Source: Cyanobacteria bacterium SIG29 (GTDB taxonomy: Bacteria; Cyanobacteriota; Vampirovibrionia; Gastranaerophilales; Gastranaerophilaceae). From it: a stretch of DNA of 64,000 bases. Positions 8,690 through 16,559 of the stretch are shown one piece after another (positions within the stretch are counted from its first letter, which is position 1; each line of letters starts with the position of its first letter). Under the pieces are notes generated by a model. The model saw only the letters and a program-made list of their open reading frames with translations, did no database searches and had not been told where the DNA came from. Made by a program: the position numbers and the translations under genes. The DNA is taken from positions 124,001-188,000 of the forward strand of contig SUTV01000002.1 of assembly GCA_015152515.1 (NCBI GenBank), in the 5' to 3' direction.

Positions 8690-9049
8690 TTATTCCTCAA
8701 AATAGCTTGCGCACGCTCTTTCTGTTTCCCAAACAGAGATTTTATATGTACAAGGTATTTTTTTCTTTAATTCTTCATAAATAAATTTAGATAACATTTC
8801 GCTACTTGGACTAATATTTTTGAATTGAGGTAATTCATTAATATCTTTATGATCAAGCATATCTAAAATAGCGTTAAGTTCTTTTTTTAGCACTTTAAAA
8901 TCTATTAATAAATTAGATTTATCAAGTTCAGTGCCTCTAATGTATGCTTCAACTTTCCAGTTATGACCGTGTTGATTTTCGCATTCACCATTGTAATTTA
9001 AAAGGTGATGTGCTGCTGAAAATGAACTTTCTACCTTTAATTCATGCAT
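8690..9049 (-). CDS. queD: 6-carboxytetrahydropterin synthase QueD
   Basis: QueD converts 7,8-dihydroneopterin triphosphate to 6-carboxytetrahydropterin, an early step of queuosine/7-deazaguanine biosynthesis. The 119-residue protein has the zinc ligands His14 (FSAAHHL), His27 and His29 (QHGHNW) and the catalytic Cys23. Its start overlaps the malQ stop codon by 1 nt (TAATG), so translation is probably coupled. No queC, queE or queF is in the window, and I see no preQ1 riboswitch before this operon. Confidence 0.96.
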   Translation of the reverse strand: MHELKVESSFSAAHHLLNYNGECENQHGHNWKVEAYIRGTELDKSNLLIDFKVLKKELNAILDMLDHKDINELPQFKNISPSSEMLSKFIYEELKKKIPCTYKISVWETERACASYFEE

Positions 9050-10965
9050 TACATTAATCCTTCAAGTTTTTTGATAGTATCTTGATGAGCATTAGCGAAT
9101 TCTTGTCCTCTTGCTTGAATAGCAAGTTTTAAAATTAGAGGAAGATTTAATGCTCTACCTGATTTTAGATTTTCGCAATATACTTCTTCGTAATTATCAG
9201 GCATTCTTAAAGACCAGTTAGCATCACCTGATGTGCCAGGACGGTTATAAACATCATATAAGCCTAAGAAATCAGTAAAGAACATTTGAATATTTTGTGA
9301 TTTACAAGCAAATAATTCTATTAATTTCATTTGGTTTAAGAAGTCTGCTTCATTTGAACATCTAACAGCAACTTGTTCTTTTTCTTCTGCTGTTGCATCT
9401 GGGCATAAGTCTTCAGCTAAGTTTTTACCATTTAAGTAGCCTTCTTCAGTATGAACTGTTTTATCTGCCCACATTCTAATAGGTTCATTATCGTGAGTAC
9501 CAACCATAGCCCAACTTCTTTCGTTGATGTTTTTACATCTGTATGGGTGCATAGGTTTTTCAGGAACTACGAATTGAATTAATTTCATACCTTGTAGGTC
9601 GTATTCTTTCATTACGCTAACAACAGGCATTGTTAAAGTACCTAAGTCTTCGCACACAATAGAATCTTTATCTAGTCCAACTTCTTCAGCTGCTCCGATA
9701 ACAATTTTTTCAACTAAACGACCATATAGTCTAACTTGTTCAGGTGTTAAGCTTAAAATTCTTTCTTCTTTATCTGCTTCAACTTCGTGGTTTAAGTCTT
9801 CCATTTTTGCAACAGCATATTTTGAAAGAATTGGGTGTTCAGGAGATGAATATAGTCTTCCAGCGCCTTCTTCGATTTTTGGTAGTTTACCAGAAACATA
9901 TACCCAAGGGTCAATTAAACCAACCATGTGGTCAATTCTTACACCGCCAGGGTTTTCTGTGAACATTTTTTTGTATAATTCTTTCATTAAAAGACCGCCC
10001 TCACCAAGTGAGCCATCTTCGTTGAATAATTTTTCAGGATCCATAACTGGGAAGCCCCAAGCTTGACCATCTTTTGAGAAGTGGTCAGGAGGACAACCCA
10101 AACACCAACCTTTTAAGAAGTATGCTTGATAAGCCCAGTTATCACGGTCAGAAAATGCTACTTGACGGTCTGCAATCATTTTTAGACCTTTTGATTGAGC
10201 GTATTCTCTTGTTTTTTCGTTTTGGATTGAAATTACAAATTGGCAGAAAGAATAGTATTCGATGATATTTGAATATTTTTCTTTTAATTCTTGAATTCTG
10301 TTTGCATATTGAACTTTTTGTTCTTCTGTTTCTGGATTAAATAATGCTTTATCCATTTCAGAATTCCACATTGGCCAATAATCGTTATTATGTTCTACTA
10401 TTAATGCTTCATATAAAGAATCTTTTTCTAACCAGAAATTATTTTGTTCTTTGTATGTTTCAAATTTAGCTTTAAGTTCTGCATTATCTAATTTTTTAAA
10501 GTTTTCAAAAGCTTCTTTTAAAGCTTCTTCTTGAGCATTAAAGATGTAAGAATATGCTGTTTTATTTATATTTTTATTTGGATTGTTTTCAGTAATTCTA
10601 TTGTATGTTTCGACAGATAAAATGTTAAACCATTCATTAGTAGTTAATTGTTCTAAATCGATGAACAATGGATTATTTGAAAAAATTGTACCTGTATATG
10701 GTGAAGCATCAATAGATTTTGTTTTACCAGCAGGTCCAAGTTGAACATCTGTAAACACGCCTGATAAAAAGTCCATAACTTTTTTAGCAGCGTTTGAATT
10801 GCTTGTACCAAAACCTGTATTTTTGCCATATTCAGCAGGGAAGCTATTTGCATGAGAAATAAATGCAAAATGTTTTTTATCTAAAACATTTAAAGCTTCT
10901 TTAATAACAGCTTTTGCTTCAGCATTTGTAAATGGTGATTGTTTTTGTTCATCACAATATGTCAT
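9049..10965 (-). CDS. malQ: 4-alpha-glucanotransferase (GH77, amylomaltase)
   Basis: MalQ transfers alpha-1,4-glucan segments between maltodextrins in the cytosol. The family signature PPDHFSKDGQAWGFP is present, with catalytic residues Asp345 (GGVRIDHMVG), Glu439 (VCEDLGT) and Asp492 (GTHDNEPI), numbered from ATG 10965. I prefer this start because AAGGA lies 10 nt upstream; the ATG at 10974 would leave 1 nt. At 638 residues it is longer than many bacterial MalQ (500-690 range) because of an insert near 140-250, as in some plant- and cyanobacteria-type enzymes. It heads malQ-queD-uppP-punA. A secreted GH13 enzyme is encoded nearby (14489-16513). Confidence 0.95.
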   Translation of the reverse strand: MTYCDEQKQSPFTNAEAKAVIKEALNVLDKKHFAFISHANSFPAEYGKNTGFGTSNSNAAKKVMDFLSGVFTDVQLGPAGKTKSIDASPYTGTIFSNNPLFIDLEQLTTNEWFNILSVETYNRITENNPNKNINKTAYSYIFNAQEEALKEAFENFKKLDNAELKAKFETYKEQNNFWLEKDSLYEALIVEHNNDYWPMWNSEMDKALFNPETEEQKVQYANRIQELKEKYSNIIEYYSFCQFVISIQNEKTREYAQSKGLKMIADRQVAFSDRDNWAYQAYFLKGWCLGCPPDHFSKDGQAWGFPVMDPEKLFNEDGSLGEGGLLMKELYKKMFTENPGGVRIDHMVGLIDPWVYVSGKLPKIEEGAGRLYSSPEHPILSKYAVAKMEDLNHEVEADKEERILSLTPEQVRLYGRLVEKIVIGAAEEVGLDKDSIVCEDLGTLTMPVVSVMKEYDLQGMKLIQFVVPEKPMHPYRCKNINERSWAMVGTHDNEPIRMWADKTVHTEEGYLNGKNLAEDLCPDATAEEKEQVAVRCSNEADFLNQMKLIELFACKSQNIQMFFTDFLGLYDVYNRPGTSGDANWSLRMPDNYEEVYCENLKSGRALNLPLILKLAIQARGQEFANAHQDTIKKLEGLM

Positions 10966-11037
10966 AATTTTCATATCCTTAATCTAGCTACCAATATAAA
11001 TATTATTTTATATTCTTCAAGGATATTTTACAAGTAA

Positions 11038-11481
11038 TTATAGTGATGAGTAAAAATTATCAGTTTTTTCAGATAGATTATTAATTAATTCAATGATTTG
11101 TGCAGAGTTTGTTTCATCTGCTAAAAACTTTTGTATATCTTCATTTGAACCATTAGCTAAAAAGTTAGAGGTTAATCTATCTCTATCTTTATGATGAACA
11201 CCAATAGAAAGAGTTCTTTTTGTTTTTGAATCTGTTGCGTCTGGTTCTATATAAAGCATTGCTCTATTACTTGTTTCAGGAATATCGAAGAAAACAAACA
11301 CTTTTTGAAAACTACCATTTTCAGGGACTTCTCTTTTTGCAATTTCTGACAATACTTCTTTTGTTTTTGGGACAAGTTTATTCATTTTAGTTTCTTTATC
11401 AGACAAAGTTGTTTCGTCCTTTCCACCTTTAAAAAGTATTGAATTGTTTTTATTAAATTGTGAATGGTTTATTCTGTTCAT
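11038..11481 (-). CDS. Hypothetical protein downstream of the RelA/SpoT-domain gene
   Basis: This 147-residue protein has no recognised domain. It opens with a short polar leader containing FNKNNSILFKGG, similar in style to residues 1-30 of the protein at 3063. The body (about 45-147) alternates strands and helices, for example KVFVFFDIPE, AMLYIEPDA and RTLSIGVHH, and looks like a small soluble alpha/beta fold. There is no signal peptide or membrane segment. AAGGATG provides a ribosome-binding site. It starts 52 nt after the stop codon of the RelA/SpoT-domain gene on the same strand, so an immunity or accessory role is possible; that is inference from position alone. Confidence 0.7.
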   Translation of the reverse strand: MNRINHSQFNKNNSILFKGGKDETTLSDKETKMNKLVPKTKEVLSEIAKREVPENGSFQKVFVFFDIPETSNRAMLYIEPDATDSKTKRTLSIGVHHKDRDRLTSNFLANGSNEDIQKFLADETNSAQIIELINNLSEKTDNFYSSL

Positions 11482-11533
11482 TTTACATCCTTATTCTATC
11501 ATATTTAAAACGGAATATGTATAAATTTGCTAT

Positions 11534-14404
11534 TTAGTGAAGACTTTTATTAAATGCAATTAAGCCATCTTTGCTTATCATTTTTAATTCTTCTGGCGTT
11601 AAGCTGGTGTTTTTCATAATTTCCTCTATATTAGGTGGTTCTAACTGAATACCTCTTTCTAATTGAATTAAGTAATTGTATTCTTGTTGTAGATATTCTT
11701 TGCAGTATATCTCATATTCTTCAGGTGACATTTTTTTGATGATTTTCATAATTGGTGCATATTTACCATCTGTTTCAAAAATTTTGTCTGTTCTAATATC
11801 GTATGGAATATGTTCTACATCTGCAAAATCATTTAAGATACTTCCCCTTATTTGAAGTTCACCATTACCAATAGTTCCATCGCTAAGTTTTATTTTTACG
11901 TTTGTTTGGAAAGAAGTATAGCCAGAATCTTTTTTAGCGCCTTTATTTTTTATGATAGAGTCAGCGTTTTTAACAGTTGTGTTATTATCATCATCAATTT
12001 CAACTTGTGCCCCTTTGCCGTTGTATAAGTCATCTAATTGAGTTACAACGTCCAATGGTTTAACTTTTTGTTTTGCTTTATCTATAATTGATGCTACAGT
12101 TGGGTCTATATTTTGTGCTTCATTTCCACCTATAACATATTTTTTAATTTCTTGAAGAGAGATAGTATCATTACCAATTGAATCTTTTATTGATTTTGCA
12201 TAATAAGAATTAATTATTTCTTTAACTTGTTTTGGTGAGAAATAAGAATTGATTAAATCACCATAGTTATTTATTTCTGTGATTGAAACAGTACCATTTT
12301 CAATATTTCGGCAGAAGGTACTTACCATATCTTTGGTTTGTTCTTCTTTTAATTGATTTGTGATGTCGATAACAATTTTTTTAGTTGAATCATCTAAATT
12401 TTCAAGATTATTTTTTTGAAGAATTTGTATAAAATCGTCATAATCAAGAGAACTATTTTTTAGACCATTTCTGATAATTTTATCAGAAATTTCTGAATCT
12501 ACAGGTTTAAGGGTTATTCTTAATCCGTAACCATCACCAATTGCGTCATAGCATTCGTTCCAAGCTGTAGAATTTAATTTTCCTTTCATTGTTTTATTTG
12601 CTAATTTTTTAAAGATAGAACTTTCGCTTTTTGCTCTACCTGTTATTTCGAAGGAATCACCAAATGCTTTTTGATATTGTGCTTTTGCTTCGTCCATATT
12701 TCTAGCAAATAGTTTGTGTAGTTCGATAGCTTGATTATTTAATTCAGCTACAACTTGCCTATCTAAAGATTTAAAATTTTGTTCTCTTGCTAAAAGTTTA
12801 GCAACTTGATTAATATCTGCACCTTCTTCACTTAAAGCATTGATAATTTCATTATATCTAACGCTATCAGTTTTCGCTAATGCTGGAATGTGTTCTATAT
12901 CTATATTTTTTGATATTAACTCAATTGCTTGTGCAAATTCAGCATCATTTAAACTAGTTGCAAGTAAATAAGCATTTGATGTTTCAACGCCTTGATTTAT
13001 CAAACTGGTTGCTCTGTCAAGTTGAGTGCTTGTAATATCTGAATAAGCAACTTTGTGCCAAGGTTTTATTTTAGAACCATTATTAGTAACTTCTTCAGCG
13101 ATTTCACTTCCAATTTCCATAGAAGTTCTTTCTGTGATTTCTTCACCTACTTCTTCGGCAACTTCGCTTCCGATTTCTATTGAAGCTCTTTCTATGACTT
13201 CTTCGCCTACTTCTCCAGAGATTTCTCTAGAAATTTTAGAAGTTACTTCTTCGGCAATTTCTTCAGAAGCTTCTTTTCCTAATTTATTAGAAATTATTCC
13301 ACCAATTTTACCACCAGCTTTGCCTGCAAGATTGAAACCACCACCAATAATAGGAGAAGCTATAGCACCACCTACAGCACCTTGTAACATATCTTCTGGA
13401 ATATCTTCAATTCTGCCTTCACCTAAAGCTCTAGCAAAACCATCAGTAGCACCAGATAATGTACCATCAACCATCATGTTTGCAGTTGTAGCCAATGCTC
13501 TTTTAGCTGTAGTTTTAAGTCCTGATTTTACAGTTGTTTCTAGTGCTTCCATTCCCATAGCTTTCATTGCAGCAGTACCAGCAGCAGAGCCAAGACCATT
13601 TGAAACAGGACCCATTGCACCATTGATAGAACCAGTTAATAAGTCATAACCTACGTCTTTTAATTTATATTCTTTTTCATTACCAATACAGTCAGAACCT
13701 TTTATTGCTACTTTAACGGCAGCACCAACACCTGCGCCAATACCAACGCCAGCTGCAATCATACCAAGAGAAGCACCAGCAGTAAAAGGAGCTGCGCATA
13801 TACCAACAGCCGCTCCTATTGCGACTGCACCAACAGATGCTACACCGGCTAAAATATCGGCAACTATATCAGTGGACATTTTTTGTCCTTCAGAATATTT
13901 ATTAACTGCTTCACCAGCTTTTGAGTCGTTTAGTAGTGAAGTTTCACCAGTAATAAATTTAGTAAGTTCTTCAGAGGTTAAATCTTTTCCTGTAATATTT
14001 TTATATGTAGTTGATAAATCAGATTTTCCTTCTTTTAAATCTTTTAATTGAGCTTTTAATTCATCAACTTGTTTTTGAGTTTTATTAGAACTTGCGCCAA
14101 TTCCTGTTAAATTTTTAAAGCCATTCCATATACCAGAAATCCAACCATTAGAATTTTGAGCCAATTCAAAATTAGCTTCTAATTCTTCAAGTTGAGCTTC
14201 AAGTTCTAAAATAATAATTTGTTCATCTTCTTTGCTAAGAGAACTAACATTATATAAATTATTACTAAAGTCTTCGTTATTTATATCATATTCATTTTCA
14301 AATACGCTCAACGAATCATCTACTTCGCTTGAGGCTTTAACCTCATTTGAACTAGATACATTATTATAATTTTGTAGTTTTAATTCATAATCACCGTACG
14401 ACAT
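11534..14404 (-). CDS. Large multidomain protein with glycine-zipper region and C-terminal RelA/SpoT-like nucleotidyltransferase domain
   Basis: This 956-residue protein has four visible parts. Residues 1-130 are acidic with a coiled coil (about 57-125). Residues 176-372 are Gly/Ala-rich hydrophobic segments (glycine-zipper style, for example GVGIGAGVGAAV) that could insert into a membrane. Residues 377-440 are acidic 20-residue tandem repeats. Residues 575-880 hold a RelA/SpoT-like synthetase: ITGRAKSESSIFKK (Arg590, Lys592, Lys600; ATP/GTP contacts), GDGYGLRI (Asp624, Mg2+ ligand position; Arg629), SGYTSFQ (828-833), GELQIRG (Glu849, catalytic Glu position) and VEHIPYD (His865). Family enzymes transfer pyrophosphate to make (p)ppGpp or (p)ppApp. 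Asp-to-Glu spacing is about 225 residues against about 60 in Rel, so a helical insert of roughly 165 residues splits the domain. The architecture suggests an effector or toxin, not a housekeeping alarmone synthetase. RBS: GGAG. Confidence 0.75.
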   Translation of the reverse strand: MSYGDYELKLQNYNNVSSSNEVKASSEVDDSLSVFENEYDINNEDFSNNLYNVSSLSKEDEQIIILELEAQLEELEANFELAQNSNGWISGIWNGFKNLTGIGASSNKTQKQVDELKAQLKDLKEGKSDLSTTYKNITGKDLTSEELTKFITGETSLLNDSKAGEAVNKYSEGQKMSTDIVADILAGVASVGAVAIGAAVGICAAPFTAGASLGMIAAGVGIGAGVGAAVKVAIKGSDCIGNEKEYKLKDVGYDLLTGSINGAMGPVSNGLGSAAGTAAMKAMGMEALETTVKSGLKTTAKRALATTANMMVDGTLSGATDGFARALGEGRIEDIPEDMLQGAVGGAIASPIIGGGFNLAGKAGGKIGGIISNKLGKEASEEIAEEVTSKISREISGEVGEEVIERASIEIGSEVAEEVGEEITERTSMEIGSEIAEEVTNNGSKIKPWHKVAYSDITSTQLDRATSLINQGVETSNAYLLATSLNDAEFAQAIELISKNIDIEHIPALAKTDSVRYNEIINALSEEGADINQVAKLLAREQNFKSLDRQVVAELNNQAIELHKLFARNMDEAKAQYQKAFGDSFEITGRAKSESSIFKKLANKTMKGKLNSTAWNECYDAIGDGYGLRITLKPVDSEISDKIIRNGLKNSSLDYDDFIQILQKNNLENLDDSTKKIVIDITNQLKEEQTKDMVSTFCRNIENGTVSITEINNYGDLINSYFSPKQVKEIINSYYAKSIKDSIGNDTISLQEIKKYVIGGNEAQNIDPTVASIIDKAKQKVKPLDVVTQLDDLYNGKGAQVEIDDDNNTTVKNADSIIKNKGAKKDSGYTSFQTNVKIKLSDGTIGNGELQIRGSILNDFADVEHIPYDIRTDKIFETDGKYAPIMKIIKKMSPEEYEIYCKEYLQQEYNYLIQLERGIQLEPPNIEEIMKNTSLTPEELKMISKDGLIAFNKSLH
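13094..13213 (-). repeat. Tandem 60-bp (20-residue) repeat inside the RelA/SpoT-domain gene
   Basis: Two adjacent units encode EVGEEVIERASIEIGSEVAE and EVGEEITERTSMEIGSEIAE (residues 398-417 and 418-437), differing at 5 positions. A degenerate earlier unit precedes them and a partial one follows. The segment is acidic and probably helical. Confidence 0.85.
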
Positions 14405-14488
14405 TTTTCTCCAAACAAAAATTTTGGGTCTTTTTGTTTTAACGGCTTATAAATTATTTTCTTTAATATATATATGTTAATTATTAAC

Positions 14489-16513
14489 TTATTTTAATTT
14501 GAAGCTTAACCACATAGTTTCGTATGGTTTTAATCTGACAATTAATTTTTTATTTTCTATTTTGAAAAGTTTTTCTTCTTTTGTAATTAATTCTGTCATT
14601 TTGATTTCAGAAATATCACCTAAATCTAGTTCTAATTCGACAAAAACCTTTTCGTCTGATAGGTTATTTAGCATAAGAATTTTATCGTATTTGCCTGTTC
14701 TTAAATAAGAAAATACTTCAGATTTATTGGATTTTATTTCTTCAAAATTACCTCTTGAGATAGTTGGATAATTTTTTCTTACTTCAATTAATCTTTTTAC
14801 TTTTTTGTAAATTTTACTATTGAAATTATTGTTTCTATACATTGCACGATAGAAAGTATTGCGTTTAATTGCGCCTCTATGTATGTCTCTGCTATCAAAG
14901 TAAGATAACATTTCGGTTTTATCTTTATTTCGTCTTTCTCTTATTTTTGCCCAGCGTTTTGCGTAAGAGAAATTATTTTGACTGCCAATTTCATCACCAT
15001 AATAGATAATAGGAATACCTTTTAAAGATAAAAGAATAGCAAAAGCCATGTTTATTCTATCTGGGTTATTATCTAAAAAGTCTGCCATTCTTCCGCTAAT
15101 ACCATAACCTTTTCTGAATTCAGCGCCTTTTTCTGCTAAATCTTCATATAAAAGTTCTCTAGTTTTTTGATTAACCATTTCTAGTGTTAATTCATCATGA
15201 ACTCTTAAGAAGATTGCCCAGCTTGATGTTTCTGGTATTTGAGGTGTGTTTTTATGAGTTTTCCAAAAATATTTATTATCCCCAGATACTAAAGTTGCCC
15301 AAATTGCTGGCATGTATGGAAAATGATATGCAATTTGTGCTTGATTTGTTCTTAATAGTTCTTTTGTTTTTCCATCTATGTTTACATTTATTTGTCTTTC
15401 GTTACCAAAATAAGGTAGAAGTTTTTTAGGTGGTTGGCAAGCTTCAACTTGAATCACGCTTCTTGGAGCTGTTTCTTGTAAGAAGGTAGATATAATTTTT
15501 AAGATTTCATGGGTTTCTGGTAGGTTTTCTGCGTTTGTTCCTTCTTTTTTAATTAAATAAGGAATTGCGTCCATTCTAAAAATATCTATGCCCATATTTG
15601 CCCAAAATGCGATAGTTCTTAAGTTATAATATAAAACTTCAGGGTTTTCCCAATTAATATCAAGTTGAAAAGGATAAAATGTGTGATAAAAATAGTAATC
15701 TTTATCATTTATTTTTTCTTTTCTATAGTGAGTTTCTGTAATTTCTGGGAATATTAATCTTCTTTTAGAAATTGTTGTTAAATCGTGTTTGTATTCAGCT
15801 ACATAACCAATTTTTTCATCTTTATAAACTTTTTTTTCGGGTTCTTTATCAGAAACTACAAAATAGTTTAGTTTTTCTAGGTTTCCATTTTGAATTTCTT
15901 TAAACCATTCGTGTTGTTCAGAAAAATGGTTTAAAACTAAATCGGATTTTAATTTAAAACCACGTCTTTTTGCTTCGGTTATAAATTGGATAAATTCAGT
16001 CATTCCACCTAAATCGCTTCGAACATCTCTTGGGTTTTTAACATCAAATCCGGCGTCACCCATTGGTGAATCTGCAAAAGGTAGCATATAAATTGTTGTT
16101 ACCCCTAAATCTTTTAAATAACGAAGCATTTTAACCGATTTAAAAAAGGTATTTGGGGACATATCATCATCAACCCCAAATTGATCAACATAGTACATAT
16201 AAATAATTTCATCTTTGTACCAATCATTGCTTTTGTTTAAATCATCTTCTTTTAATTTAGGGCTTCTTTTTAATCGGCTTTCTTTTATTATTTTTAAAAC
16301 ATTTATATATATTTCTTGAGTTTGTTTCTCGCCATAAACTTTTGATATAGAATCTTTTAATTTTTTTTCTACATCTTTAGATACGACATTTTCTGTTTGG
16401 ATTAAATCGATAATTTTTTGGTTTGTAATAAAGCCATTTCCAAATGCCATAGCAGGCATTGTGTAATTTAATAAAAGGCAAACAATCAAAAATGATATAA
16501 TTAGCTTTTTCAT
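14489..16513 (-). CDS. Secreted alpha-amylase family GH13 protein, trehalose synthase (TreS)-like
   Basis: The 674-residue protein begins with a clear Sec signal peptide (MKKLIISFLIVCLLLNYTMP, then AMAF), so it acts in the periplasm or outside. The catalytic barrel starts near residue 95 (NDWYKDEIIYMYYVDQF). Catalytic residues are Asp315 (FRMDAIPYL), Glu357 (QVEACQ) and Asp440 (RVHDE). The run PYLIKKEGTNAENLPETHEI is the hallmark of GH13_16 maltose alpha-D-glucosyltransferase/trehalose synthase. Known TreS proteins are usually cytosolic, so an exported TreS-like protein is unusual; it may act as an amylase or transglycosidase. Residues 28-94 are an extra helical segment. The C-terminal 90 residues form the usual beta domain. 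Confidence 0.88.
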   Translation of the reverse strand: MKKLIISFLIVCLLLNYTMPAMAFGNGFITNQKIIDLIQTENVVSKDVEKKLKDSISKVYGEKQTQEIYINVLKIIKESRLKRSPKLKEDDLNKSNDWYKDEIIYMYYVDQFGVDDDMSPNTFFKSVKMLRYLKDLGVTTIYMLPFADSPMGDAGFDVKNPRDVRSDLGGMTEFIQFITEAKRRGFKLKSDLVLNHFSEQHEWFKEIQNGNLEKLNYFVVSDKEPEKKVYKDEKIGYVAEYKHDLTTISKRRLIFPEITETHYRKEKINDKDYYFYHTFYPFQLDINWENPEVLYYNLRTIAFWANMGIDIFRMDAIPYLIKKEGTNAENLPETHEILKIISTFLQETAPRSVIQVEACQPPKKLLPYFGNERQINVNIDGKTKELLRTNQAQIAYHFPYMPAIWATLVSGDNKYFWKTHKNTPQIPETSSWAIFLRVHDELTLEMVNQKTRELLYEDLAEKGAEFRKGYGISGRMADFLDNNPDRINMAFAILLSLKGIPIIYYGDEIGSQNNFSYAKRWAKIRERRNKDKTEMLSYFDSRDIHRGAIKRNTFYRAMYRNNNFNSKIYKKVKRLIEVRKNYPTISRGNFEEIKSNKSEVFSYLRTGKYDKILMLNNLSDEKVFVELELDLGDISEIKMTELITKEEKLFKIENKKLIVRLKPYETMWLSFKLK

Positions 16514-16559
16514 ATTAATATCCTTTCTTGTTGTCTAAATAAATTATACAAGAAAAATA

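Noticed and set aside
9049-11037. Search for a preQ1 riboswitch in front of the malQ-queD operon
   Set aside because: The 63-nt gap before malQ is AT-rich with no C-rich pseudoknot-like pattern; queD is an internal gene.
13053-13649. Plus-strand open frame of 198 codons inside the RelA/SpoT-domain gene
   Set aside because: It is the antisense of the Gly/Ala and acidic-repeat part; low complexity rich in Pro, Ser and Ala, no start signal, and the minus-strand gene is well supported.
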